This document shows, piece after piece, positions 34,854-42,711 of a stretch of 64,000 bases of DNA. A program made the position numbers and the translations under genes. The notes beneath the pieces were generated by a model. It did no database searches. It saw only the letters and a program-made list of their open reading frames with translations, and was not told the DNA's origin. This DNA comes from Zunongwangia endophytica. Lineage in GTDB: Bacteria; Bacteroidota; Bacteroidia; Flavobacteriales; Flavobacteriaceae. The stretch is from NCBI RefSeq assembly GCF_030409505.1, contig NZ_JAUFPZ010000002.1:62001-126000 (forward strand), in the 5' to 3' direction. Within the stretch, counting starts at the first letter, position 1. Every line of letters begins with the position of its first letter.

Positions 34854-35609
34854 ATGAAAATAGTATATGCAGATGCTTTTAAGGCGGAAGCTAAAAGAAT
34901 AGAACAAATTTTATCTGAATTTTCAGAACAAGGTAAAGTGCTTAGTGATGGTCGTAATACCATTAAAACATTTGACCTTAATGGAAGAGAAGTAAATGTA
35001 AAGTCTTTTAGAGTTCCCAATCTTATTAATATGTTCGTTTATCGTTTTTTTAGAAAATCGAAAGCCGAACGTAGTTTTAATTATGCAGAATATTTATTAT
35101 CCAGAGAAATAGGAACACCTTTTCCTGTTGCTTATGCTGAAGAATGCCATTGGCTTACCTTTGGGCGCAGCTACTACATTAGTGATCACTTAGAATACGA
35201 TTTTACTTTTAGGGATATTGAAAAAATAGAGGACACTGAGAAGTACGAATCTGTTCTTAGAGCTTTTACCAGGTTTACATACGATCTACACGAGAAGAAT
35301 ATTGAGTTTTTAGATCATTCTCCAGGTAATACCTTAATTCAGGTAGATGGTGATCATTTTAATTTCTTTCTGGTAGATTTAAACCGAATGAATTTTAAAC
35401 AGCTGGATTTTAAACAGCGGATGAAGAATTTCTCTCGTTTAACGCCTAAAAAAGAAATGATTCAGATTATGGCAAATGAATATTCGATACTTACCGCATG
35501 GAACGAGCACGAAGTATTTGAAACCATGTGGGGATTCACAGAAGAATTTCAGGAGAAATTTTATAGAAAGAAAAGATTGAAGAAACAGCTTAAATTTTGG
35601 AAAAACTAA
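34854..35609 (+). CDS. LPS core kinase-like protein (WaaP/Kdo kinase family)
   Basis: 251 residues with the protein-kinase-like fold of the WaaP/Kdo-kinase group. The Lys-containing strand VNVKSFRVPNLIN (residues about 45-57), the Glu helix near residue 80, the catalytic loop DHSPGNTLIQV (D-x-x-P-x-N, about 154-164) and the metal motif FFLVDLNRM (about 171-180) are in the expected order. These enzymes phosphorylate Kdo or heptose of LPS. It is the only + strand gene in the glycan block; its stop overlaps by four bases the convergent CDP-glycerol-type gene. Confidence 0.85.
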   Translation: MKIVYADAFKAEAKRIEQILSEFSEQGKVLSDGRNTIKTFDLNGREVNVKSFRVPNLINMFVYRFFRKSKAERSFNYAEYLLSREIGTPFPVAYAEECHWLTFGRSYYISDHLEYDFTFRDIEKIEDTEKYESVLRAFTRFTYDLHEKNIEFLDHSPGNTLIQVDGDHFNFFLVDLNRMNFKQLDFKQRMKNFSRLTPKKEMIQIMANEYSILTAWNEHEVFETMWGFTEEFQEKFYRKKRLKKQLKFWKN

Positions 35610-36679
35610 TCCTTTCTATTTAGCGTAAAAGGTTTTCTATAGCTTTTCAATGTAAAATATCCTAGTTTTTTTCTTAGCTGATATCGTCTTACTAAATTCA
35701 GTGGTTTTTTTGCCAAATCTTGCTTTTCAGCGAGCAAAACTTCAATACAAGTTGAAATTACACGTTCACTGCTTTTACCGTCAAAGTAAGGATGAGTTTC
35801 GTGGATGTAAGCATTAATATTACTTAATAAATCTTCTGGAGATGAAATGGCTTTTCGTATCGCATCTTCGATTTCCCCAGGATTGGTAATATTGATAAGA
35901 TGAGGAGCGGGTTTATTATTTCTGAAAGTAACTACCGGTTTTTTCTGAAGAATAAATTCTGTTATAGCTGAGGTAGTATCTGAAAACATGATATCGGCTT
36001 CACGAAATAGCGGAATAATATTCGTAGTATCATAAAATTTGAAGTTTTCGTGCTGCAATTTTTTTATGATCGCTATTTTTTCTTTATCCATTTTTGGATG
36101 AAGCACTGCTAAGAATTCAAATTCTCCAGTTTTAGACAATCTTTTTATTTCCTCTATAACTTCTGTATTATACAACCAACTATATTTGGGAGAGAAGGTA
36201 GAAGACAAAAGAATAGTAGGTTTATTTCGTTCTTTTTCTTCAATTTTAAATAATGGATCTACTTTAGACCATCCCGTTTCTCGTACTAAAAAATACTTCT
36301 TTTTCTGCTGAATTTCTTTAAAAGGAATAGTAGTCGACGGTCCTTGCGTGCAATAAAGATCAAATAAGCCTCTGATTCTAAAATGTCCTTTTGCATCGCT
36401 ATGTTTGTTGGCTAAAAATCCATGGAATATTTGAACTTTCAAACCGGGTAAAAAATCGGCAACAACATCTGTAATACAAAGAACGATGTGCGGTTCATAG
36501 TCAATAGCATCTTCAATATGCGCTATTAAATCACCATTTTCAGGAAAATAGGATTTTGGAGGATCGAGTTCAGAGAACCATTTCATATCAAAATTTCGTC
36601 TCTTAATTTCCTCCTGAAGAGGTATACCAATAGGCAATGCGTAGGTATGGCTTATATAAATAAGAAAACGATACTTCAT
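35606..36679 (-). CDS. CDP-glycerol glycerophosphotransferase-like protein
   Basis: 357 residues, GT-B type. The middle and end match the CDP-glycerol transferase (TagB/TagF) C-terminal domain: PTILLSSTFSPKYSWLYN, FLAVLHPKMDKE and READIMFSDTTSAITEFIL with the conserved Ser-Asp-x-Ser-like core. In Bacteroidota these lack teichoic acid and more likely handle a phosphodiester or sugar in the LPS core or capsule. It overlaps the GT9 gene by four bases (ATGA). The N-terminal 120 residues have no recognisable match. Confidence 0.8.
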   Translation of the reverse strand: MKYRFLIYISHTYALPIGIPLQEEIKRRNFDMKWFSELDPPKSYFPENGDLIAHIEDAIDYEPHIVLCITDVVADFLPGLKVQIFHGFLANKHSDAKGHFRIRGLFDLYCTQGPSTTIPFKEIQQKKKYFLVRETGWSKVDPLFKIEEKERNKPTILLSSTFSPKYSWLYNTEVIEEIKRLSKTGEFEFLAVLHPKMDKEKIAIIKKLQHENFKFYDTTNIIPLFREADIMFSDTTSAITEFILQKKPVVTFRNNKPAPHLINITNPGEIEDAIRKAISSPEDLLSNINAYIHETHPYFDGKSSERVISTCIEVLLAEKQDLAKKPLNLVRRYQLRKKLGYFTLKSYRKPFTLNRKD

Positions 36680-37725
36680 TTGGAATTCAGTTTTAGAAAA
36701 TTATCTAATTGCTTCTCCATGTAATTAGGCAAAAATTGCTCGTAAAGTTCAAAAACATTTTTATGTAAATATTCCTGGTCTTTATCTAAGAATATTTGTG
36801 GTTCGAAATCTTTTAAATGAACAGAAACATTGTGTTTTCCATCTTCATAAATATTCCAATTGGCTTTATTTAAAGCTGGAGAAAATATGGCAAATGACGG
36901 AATGTCTAAAGCTTTTGCCATATTGATGGCACCACCTTCATTGCCAATAATACCATCGCAGAAACTAGTAAGCGCTAAGAATTCACGAAGACTTTTTCCG
37001 TAAATATCGGTGTAGATTTTTTCTCGTGTGGTACTGTTACAGAAGGCCAGTAATTTCTCGATTTGGTCTTTTTGACTGGGAATATAGTTCAGCAAAAAGG
37101 ACGTATTTTCTTTAGCTGCGATATGATCCAAGACCATGGCTAAATAGGAGAGTGGATAAGTTTTCTTTTCAGAACTTCCTAAAGCTCCAATCATATAAAT
37201 GGAATCTGAAAGTTTAATTCCTCCATTTAATAAACTTTCTTTTGCTTTATTCTTTTCAGTAGCACTTAAATATATTTTCGGCTTTATTTGGATTGGCGCA
37301 TCTTTGATGATGGGTTTTAGTAACTGCATCCTCTTTTCTATTGCTGCGCCAGCATTTGTTTCTGCCTGTATATTTCTACTAAAAACATGCGTGTAAAAAG
37401 GAGTAGTATAGGCTTTTTTAAAACCAATTTTATAATCTGCTCCAGATGTATTTGTAATAATAGCAGTTTTTAAAGTGGAATAAACATCGATTATAGCGTA
37501 ATAATTTTCTTTACTAATCTGAGAAACTAGTTTATAAAAAGGAAGGTCTTCCTTTCCAAATATTACTTTATCTATAAAGGGATTATTTTCTACAACTGCT
37601 TTGGTGTGCGGATAAATTAGGTAATGCAATTGCGCCTCGGGATAAGCTTCCCGAAGTGCTTCAAATAAAATTGAGGACGTAAGAACGTCCCCAATCATTT
37701 TTTGCTGTATTACCAGTATTTTCAT
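36676..37725 (-). CDS. Glycosyltransferase family 9 (heptosyltransferase-like)
   Basis: 349 residues. It begins MKILVIQQKMIGDVLTSSILFEALR, the GT9 signature with the I-G-D-V-L loop, and the donor site region has IYMIGALGSSEKKTYPLSYL and GIIGNEGGAINMAKALDIPSFAIF with the G-x-E-G-G-x-x-x-x-A motif. It transfers heptose or a related sugar to the LPS inner core. It follows dapD with a one-base overlap and continues into the CDP-glycerol transferase-like gene, thus it belongs to a core-assembly operon. Confidence 0.9.
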   Translation of the reverse strand: MKILVIQQKMIGDVLTSSILFEALREAYPEAQLHYLIYPHTKAVVENNPFIDKVIFGKEDLPFYKLVSQISKENYYAIIDVYSTLKTAIITNTSGADYKIGFKKAYTTPFYTHVFSRNIQAETNAGAAIEKRMQLLKPIIKDAPIQIKPKIYLSATEKNKAKESLLNGGIKLSDSIYMIGALGSSEKKTYPLSYLAMVLDHIAAKENTSFLLNYIPSQKDQIEKLLAFCNSTTREKIYTDIYGKSLREFLALTSFCDGIIGNEGGAINMAKALDIPSFAIFSPALNKANWNIYEDGKHNVSVHLKDFEPQIFLDKDQEYLHKNVFELYEQFLPNYMEKQLDNFLKLNSK

Positions 37726-38540
37726 TACACCGCTACATTATATTCTCTAAGTGCATCGTTTAGAGAAGTCTTTTTATTGGTACTTTCTTTACGTTTTCCA
37801 ATAATTAATGCGCAAGGCACATTATATTCTCCCGCTGGGAATTTTTTAGTATAGCTACCAGGGATTACTACAGATCTTGCAGGAACATTACCTTTCATTT
37901 CTACAGGTTCGTCGCCGGTAACATCAATAATTTTTGTAGAGGCTGTTAGAACAACGTTAGCTCCAAGAACAGCTTCTCTTTCTACACGAACACCTTCTAC
38001 CACGATACTACGTGAGCCTAAAAATGCATTGTCTTCGATGATTACTGGAGAGGCTTGCAATGGCTCTAAAACACCACCAATACCAACACCACCACTTAGG
38101 TGAACATTTTTACCTATTTGTGCACAGCTACCAACAGTTGCCCAGGTATCTACCATGGTACCTTCTTCAACATGAGCTCCAATATTTACATAACTAGGCA
38201 TCATTATCACTCCGCTAGAGATATAAGCTCCGTGTCTTGCTACAGCATTTGGTACTACACGAATTCCTTTCTCTTTGTAGCCTTTTTTTAATGGCATTTT
38301 ATCGTGATATTCAAAAATACCGGCTTCTAAAGTTTCCATTTTCTGAATAGGGAAGTAAAGCACAACGCCTTTCTTCACCCACTCGTTAACTTGCCATCCA
38401 CCTTTAATTGGCTCGGCAGTTCTTAGTTTACCTTCATCAAGAAGCGTGATTACTTCTCTAATAGCATCGGTAGTTTCCTTATCTTTTAACAGCTCTCGGT
38501 TTTCCCAGGCTGCTTCAATTTTCGATTTTAAGTGATCCAT
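37725..38540 (-). CDS. dapD: Tetrahydrodipicolinate N-succinyltransferase
   Basis: 271 residues from ATG 38540; the alternative at 38573 would place the start next to the -7 promoter box and adds non-conserved residues. It is a left-handed beta-helix trimer enzyme: hexapeptide repeats run through VARHGAYISSGVIMMPSYVNIGAHV, GGVGIGGVLEPLQASPVIIEDN and SRSIVVEGVRVEREAVLGANVVL. It catalyses succinylation in the lysine/meso-diaminopimelate route. Its position before LPS-core genes is a linkage, not a pathway link. The stop overlaps the GT9 start by one base. Confidence 0.95.
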   Translation of the reverse strand: MDHLKSKIEAAWENRELLKDKETTDAIREVITLLDEGKLRTAEPIKGGWQVNEWVKKGVVLYFPIQKMETLEAGIFEYHDKMPLKKGYKEKGIRVVPNAVARHGAYISSGVIMMPSYVNIGAHVEEGTMVDTWATVGSCAQIGKNVHLSGGVGIGGVLEPLQASPVIIEDNAFLGSRSIVVEGVRVEREAVLGANVVLTASTKIIDVTGDEPVEMKGNVPARSVVIPGSYTKKFPAGEYNVPCALIIGKRKESTNKKTSLNDALREYNVAV

Positions 38541-38555
38541 AAATCTTATTTTTAG

Positions 38556-38563
38556 CAAATATA
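38556..38563 (-). promoter_or_regulatory. Promoter -7 element TATATTTG for dapD
   Basis: Minus-strand TATATTTG, 16-23 bases before the dapD ATG at 38540; used to decide the dapD start. Confidence 0.55.
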
Positions 38564-38581
38564 ACAGCTTCATTGTAATTT

Positions 38582-38613
38582 TTGGGGCGCTATGGATATA
38601 AACCTTACCTTTG
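38582..38613 (+). promoter_or_regulatory. Promoter of ruvX
   Basis: TTG (38582-38584), 21-base spacer, TACCTTTG (38606-38613), then 15 bases to the ATG at 38629. Confidence 0.6.
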
Positions 38614-38628
38614 CATAAAATTTGAAGT

Positions 38629-39033
38629 ATGGCAAGAGTAATGGCACTAGATTATGGAGTAAAAAGAACAGGAATAGCTGTTACCGATGAGCTCCAAATG
38701 ATTGCCAGCGGTCTTACAACGATAGCTACTTCAGAGCTTTTGGTCTTTTTAGAAGATTATTTCAAAAAAGAAAAAGTAGAGACTGTTGTCGTGGGAGAGC
38801 CTAAACAAAAGGATAATTCTGCCAGTGAAAGTGAAGTTTTTATCACTGAATTTTTAAAGAAATTTACGGAGAAATTTCCTAATATTAAGCTCGTAAGAGT
38901 AGATGAGCGCTTTACCAGTAAGATGGCTTTTCAAACAATGATTGATAGCGGACTCAAAAAGAAAAAGCGCCAGAATAAAGCTTTAGTCGATGAGGTAAGT
39001 GCTACCATCATACTTCAATCCTATCTTTATTAA
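38629..39033 (+). CDS. ruvX: Putative pre-16S rRNA nuclease / Holliday junction resolvase RuvX (YqgF)
   Basis: 134 residues, normal length. RNase H-like fold: MALDYGVKRTGIAVTDE (first catalytic Asp), VVVGEPKQKDNSASESE (Glu site) and LVRVDERFTSKMAFQTM (third acidic site), with DEVSATIILQSYL at the end. The family trims the 5' end of 16S rRNA and is also assayed as a resolvase. It precedes def by 137 bases on the same strand. Confidence 0.94.
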   Translation: MARVMALDYGVKRTGIAVTDELQMIASGLTTIATSELLVFLEDYFKKEKVETVVVGEPKQKDNSASESEVFITEFLKKFTEKFPNIKLVRVDERFTSKMAFQTMIDSGLKKKKRQNKALVDEVSATIILQSYLY

Positions 39034-39170
39034 ATCAAATTTTTATTAAAGTAGGTTTAAGTTTTTCAGCTTAATTTCTTTAGTAATATTACTTGGAAAC
39101 TATGGGCTATTGCAAGAATACTGAAAGCGCGTTGAGTCTAATATAGAAAGACATTAAAGATTATAATTAT

Positions 39171-39761
39171 ATGATTTTACCAATAGTTGCCTACGGTGAT
39201 CCCGTTTTAAAAAAGAAGGCAAAGGAAATTGATAAAGATTATCCCAAATTAGAAGAACTAATCGCTAATATGTGGGATACCATGTACAATGCTTATGGTG
39301 TTGGTTTGGCAGCTCCACAAGTGGGAGTGCCTATTCGTTTATTTGTTATAGATGCCGCTCCATTTGCTGAAGATGACGATTTGAGTGATGCTGAAAAAGA
39401 GCAATTAAAGTCATTCAAGAAAGTATTCATAAATGCCCAGATAATTGAGGAGACAGGAGATGAGTGGGCTTTTTCTGAAGGTTGTTTAAGTATTCCAGAT
39501 GTAAGAGAGGATATTTTTAGAAAACCTGAAGTAACTATAGAATATCAAGATCAGAATTTCGAGACAAAAAGAGAAACTTTTACCGGTTTAGCTGCTAGAG
39601 TAGTTCAGCATGAGTATGATCATACCGAGGGAATTCTTTTTACTGAAAAAATTTCAAGTCTTAAAAAACGACTGATTAACGGGCGTTTAAAAAAGATTTC
39701 TTCAGGAAAAATAAAAGTTGACTATAGAATGCGTTTTCCAAGCGCAAAAAAAGGTCGTTAA
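39171..39761 (+). CDS. def: Peptide deformylase
   Basis: 196 residues. The three metal-site motifs are intact: GVGLAAPQVG (43-52), EGCLSIP (103-109, Cys105) and QHEYDH (146-151, His147/Glu148/His151). It removes the formyl group from N-terminal Met of new proteins. It has the insert (PFAEDDDLSDAEKEQL) typical of Bacteroidota enzymes. The DUF5606 gene follows at 58 bases. Confidence 0.97.
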   Translation: MILPIVAYGDPVLKKKAKEIDKDYPKLEELIANMWDTMYNAYGVGLAAPQVGVPIRLFVIDAAPFAEDDDLSDAEKEQLKSFKKVFINAQIIEETGDEWAFSEGCLSIPDVREDIFRKPEVTIEYQDQNFETKRETFTGLAARVVQHEYDHTEGILFTEKISSLKKRLINGRLKKISSGKIKVDYRMRFPSAKKGR

Positions 39762-39818
39762 TATTTTTGATAATTTAAAGCGGGGTGTGATATTTGCCAC
39801 CCAAATTCAAAACACAAT

Positions 39819-40241
39819 ATGGGATTAGATAAAATTTTAGCAATATCAGGAAAACCAGGTTTGTATGAGCTTGCTGCACAAACTAGAGGTGGATTTATTG
39901 CAAAATCAATCTTGGACGGAAAGAAAATTGCTGTAAATATGCGTCACAATGTGAGCATTCTTAGCGAAATTGCAATTTATACATATACTGAAGAAGTACC
40001 TCTTGGTCAGGTTCTCGAAAATATTAAAGAAAAAGAAGACGGGGGAGAGGCAATTAGCCACAAGTCTTCAAAAAATGAGCTAGAGAGTTACTTTTCTGAA
40101 GTATTGCCAGATTACGACGTTGATCGCGTATATATTAGTGATATAAAAAAGATCATCCAATGGTATAATCTTCTTACCAAAAATGGTTTCACAGATTTTT
40201 CTAAAGAAGAAAATGTAGAGACTAAAGACGAAGAAGAATAG
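39819..40241 (+). CDS. DUF5606 family protein
   Basis: 140 residues, no signal peptide. It opens with MGLDKILAISGKPGLYELAAQTRGGFIAKSILDGKK-like sequence (first 20: MGLDKILAISGKPGLYELAA), the hallmark of DUF5606, a Bacteroidota-only family with an N-terminal SH3-like fold. The function is not known. The acidic tail (ETKDEEE) is typical. Downstream of def; a terminator follows. Confidence 0.88.
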   Translation: MGLDKILAISGKPGLYELAAQTRGGFIAKSILDGKKIAVNMRHNVSILSEIAIYTYTEEVPLGQVLENIKEKEDGGEAISHKSSKNELESYFSEVLPDYDVDRVYISDIKKIIQWYNLLTKNGFTDFSKEENVETKDEEE

Positions 40242-40267
40242 ACCAAAAAAAATATTTCAAAACAGCG

Positions 40268-40303
40268 AAAAGCCTGTTTTAGTGAAAACTAAAGCAGGTT
40301 TTT
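40268..40303 (+). terminator. Terminator after DUF5606 gene
   Basis: A 16-base arm (40268-40283) pairs with 40288-40303 around GAAA, with two or three G-U pairs and a T-run at the end. The remaining gap to 40464 is AT-rich and shows nothing else. Confidence 0.75.
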
Positions 40304-40463
40304 TATTTGCCTGAAAATCAAATACTTGTATTTTATGATATTAATGATTTGATAAAAATTAGTATAATTTATTAATAAATTAACGATTTCTAATCGCATT
40401 TTAATCTGAATCCAATAATATTTTAAATTCAGACCACTAGGTTTGATATAAAATAAGAAACCA

Positions 40464-40808
40464 ATGAGAACTATAATTTTATTCAGCTTGTGTTTAGTAA
40501 TTTCAGGATTGGGTTTTGCTCAACAACCTGAAAATGTAGAAATGGGAGATACATTTACCTTAAAATCTTCCAGTAATGTAAAGTTTCAATCGTTAAAACT
40601 TCCGAAGCTTAATTTTTTAGTAAAACAGGGAGAGCGTCCAAACTATAAAAAATTAAATGGTCTAGAGGTAGAAGTTGTTTCTTTAGAAGAGACTAAGAAG
40701 GGAACTTATGCAGTATTAAAAAGAACCGATGATAAAGACTTTTTTATTCATCGTAAAACATTAAAAGCCAATTTAGAAAAGGCTTTTAGTTATGGAGAGT
40801 TAGAGTAG
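40464..40808 (+). CDS. Small secreted protein, function unknown
   Basis: 114 residues with a signal peptide (MRTIILFSLCLVISGLGFAQ). The mature 94 residues are Lys- and Leu-rich (QSLKLPKLNFLVKQGERPNYKK...), ending DKDFFIHRKTLKANLEKAFSYGELE. I recognise no family. It is conserved-looking in composition and ends 32 bases before the smpB stop on the opposite strand. A hairpin terminator overlapping smpB follows. Confidence 0.65.
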   Translation: MRTIILFSLCLVISGLGFAQQPENVEMGDTFTLKSSSNVKFQSLKLPKLNFLVKQGERPNYKKLNGLEVEVVSLEETKKGTYAVLKRTDDKDFFIHRKTLKANLEKAFSYGELE

Positions 40809-40824
40809 ATTTTTTTTCCAAACG

Positions 40825-40858
40825 AAAAGGAGTATAGTTTTTAATTATACTCCTTTTT
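40825..40858 (+). terminator. Terminator overlapping the smpB 3' end
   Basis: AAAAGGAGTATA (40825-40836) pairs with TATACTCCTTTT (from 40846) and a T-run follows on the + strand. Its right arm covers the last codons and stop of smpB on the minus strand; in that direction the T-run is only four bases. Confidence 0.7.
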
Positions 40859-41302
40859 TATGCGATCTAATTTTCGTTTGTTGTCTCTATCCTTTAAAGT
40901 TTCCCGCTTATCATAAAGCTTTTTACCCTTAGCTAAGGAAATTTGTAATTTAGCAAGGCCACGATCATTTATAAAAAGGCGAAGCGGGATGATCGTTAAA
41001 CCACCATTTTTCACTTCTTTTTCTAATTTTCTAAGTTCTCTTTTCTGTAATAACAGTTTACGCTCACTTTTTGGATTGTGATTAAAATGGGTAGCATGGG
41101 AATATTCTTCCACGTGCATATTAATCACATATAATTCACCCGCCTGAAATTCACAAAAACTTTCTGCGATACTCGCTTTACCCTGGCGGATCGCTTTAAT
41201 TTCAGTTCCGGCCAATTTAATTCCTGCGACATACTTGTCTAGAAATTCATATTGAAATTTAGCCTTACGGTTTTTTATATTTATTGTGCTTGCCTGCTTC
41301 AT
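40841..41302 (-). CDS. smpB: SsrA-binding protein SmpB
   Basis: 153 residues from ATG 41302; the TTG at 41309-41311 is within a -7 box and is rejected. Seen: INIKNRKAKFQYEF, YVAGIKLAGTEIKAIRQGKASI, SHATHFNHNPKSERKLLLQKREL and the basic tail DRDNKRKLDRIKKEYN. It delivers tmRNA to stalled ribosomes. The ssrA gene itself is not in the window. Confidence 0.96.
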   Translation of the reverse strand: MKQASTINIKNRKAKFQYEFLDKYVAGIKLAGTEIKAIRQGKASIAESFCEFQAGELYVINMHVEEYSHATHFNHNPKSERKLLLQKRELRKLEKEVKNGGLTIIPLRLFINDRGLAKLQISLAKGKKLYDKRETLKDRDNKRKLDRIKKEYN

Positions 41303-41308
41303 AGTCGA

Positions 41309-41316
41309 CAAAAATA
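41309..41316 (-). promoter_or_regulatory. Promoter -7 element TATTTTTG for smpB
   Basis: Minus-strand TATTTTTG directly before the smpB ATG; a transcript from here would have a leader of very few bases. Confidence 0.4.
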
Positions 41317-41420
41317 CTAAGCTTTAAATGAATATTAGGTCTTTTTACAAAAATCGTAACAAACAAAAGTAATAAATCTGGTCGATTTCAATTCAAATAT
41401 AAGTTGCTGAAAGGATTTAC

Positions 41421-41428
41421 TATATTTG
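41421..41428 (+). promoter_or_regulatory. Promoter -7 element TATATTTG for the DUF6503 gene
   Basis: TATATTTG, 16 bases before the ATG at 41445. A TTG at 41404-41406 is closer than usual (14-base spacer). Confidence 0.5.
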
Positions 41429-41444
41429 CCGACAATTTTAACCT

Positions 41445-42188
41445 ATGAGAAAATATACCCTACTTACAATTGTTTTCCTATTTATTCTTGCTTGCAATCA
41501 AAAAGAACTTGCTCCGGCTCAGATTGTAGATAAAGCCATCGAAGCTTCAGGTGGCGACAAATATAAATCTGCGGAAATTTCTTTTCGTTTTCGGGATAAA
41601 AAATATAGAAGTAAACGGAAAAATGGGAAATATCAGTTAGAACGTTTTCATATAGATTCGTTAGGTAACAATATCGTAGATCGTTTAAGTAATGAAGGAT
41701 TTGTTAGAAATGTAAATGATACCACCGTTTCTTTGTCTGATCGTGCAATTAAAAAATACTCCAATTCAGTAAATTCAGTGCATTATTTTGTGCAGCTACC
41801 TTTTGGACTTGAGGGTGATGCTGTAAATAAAAAATTAATTGGTAAGGATAGCATTAACAATAAGGAGTACTACGAAATTAAAGTAAGCTTCGATCAGGAT
41901 GGTGGTGGCACCGATTACGAAGACGAATATATGTATTGGATAAACGCCGATTCTTTCACAGTAGATTATCTAGCCTATAGTTATCATGTAAATGGCGGTG
42001 GTATTAGGTTTCGAGAAGCGTTTAATCCAAGAGTAGTTAACGGATTGCGATTTGTAGATTATAAAAATTATGCTGAAAAAGATCTTTCTACGCCTTTAGA
42101 AAAGTTGGACGATCTCTATCAGGCTGGGGAACTTGAATTATTTTCTGAAATTATTACTGAAGATATAGAAGTTGATCTTTCAGAATAA
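41445..42188 (+). CDS. DUF6503 family lipoprotein
   Basis: 247 residues with a lipoprotein signal (MRKYTLLTIVFLFILACN, Cys17). The rest is a LolA/LppX-like all-beta domain: APAQIVDKAIEASGGDKYKS, then SAEISFRFRDKKYRSKRKNG and a C-terminal YMYWINADSFTVDYLAYSYH. I recognise it as DUF6503; a lipid-carrier role is suggested only by the fold type. The 3' end overlaps the convergent DUF4269 gene by nine bases. Confidence 0.82.
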   Translation: MRKYTLLTIVFLFILACNQKELAPAQIVDKAIEASGGDKYKSAEISFRFRDKKYRSKRKNGKYQLERFHIDSLGNNIVDRLSNEGFVRNVNDTTVSLSDRAIKKYSNSVNSVHYFVQLPFGLEGDAVNKKLIGKDSINNKEYYEIKVSFDQDGGGTDYEDEYMYWINADSFTVDYLAYSYHVNGGGIRFREAFNPRVVNGLRFVDYKNYAEKDLSTPLEKLDDLYQAGELELFSEIITEDIEVDLSE

Positions 42189-42710
42189 TTGATTTTCGAT
42201 ATCTAATAATGATTGGTAGGGATTACCTTCCAATTGAAGTAATTTGGCAAAAGCAGGTTCGGTTTTTAAGTCTTGGTTTTTAAGTTTTATAATTTCAGTT
42301 CGGAAGTTTTCATCTTTTTCCTGAAGAATCTTATGCTCAATAACCATGTGTCGATAAGCATTTTGCTGATTTACAGGTAGATTTTGACCAAAGATCTCAA
42401 TTTCAAAATAGCGAGTTTTAAAACTGCAAACGGTGGCTAATTCTGTAAATTTTGAAGTTTTCCATAATTTGAAGTCATCGTTATTACCAAAATTAGCAAT
42501 TAGTTTTTCCTTGAATTCAGTATGGTTTTCTACATAGCACGAAATATCAAGGTCGCTAGAGGCGATCGCAATATCTAATGGAATTGTTCCTGTAAGTACA
42601 GGCTGAAATTCGGCTAATATCGACATGATTTTTAGATCCAAAATCTCCTTATACGCAAGCTTTTGAATTTCACTTCCAGTCCTTAAATATTCCAGATTTT
42701 TAAAAACCAT
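42180..42710 (-). CDS. DUF4269 family nucleotidyltransferase-like protein
   Basis: 176 residues from ATG 42710, one base after the methyltransferase stop; a reading from 42767 overlaps that gene and adds an unlikely N-terminus. Seen: FQPVLTGTIPLDIAIASSDLDISCYV, the G(T/S)...DLDI pattern of the nucleotidyltransferase fold, and ENFRTEIIKLKNQDLKTEPAFAKLL at the end, the DUF4269 hallmark. The activity is unknown. It follows the SAM methyltransferase in the same transcript. Confidence 0.85.
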   Translation of the reverse strand: MVFKNLEYLRTGSEIQKLAYKEILDLKIMSILAEFQPVLTGTIPLDIAIASSDLDISCYVENHTEFKEKLIANFGNNDDFKLWKTSKFTELATVCSFKTRYFEIEIFGQNLPVNQQNAYRHMVIEHKILQEKDENFRTEIIKLKNQDLKTEPAFAKLLQLEGNPYQSLLDIENQLF

Positions 42711-42711
42711 A

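Noticed and set aside
34718..35020. A 100-codon minus-strand ORF near the WaaP-like gene
   Set aside because: It overlaps the promoter and N-terminus of the WaaP-like gene on the other strand, has an odd composition and no motif.
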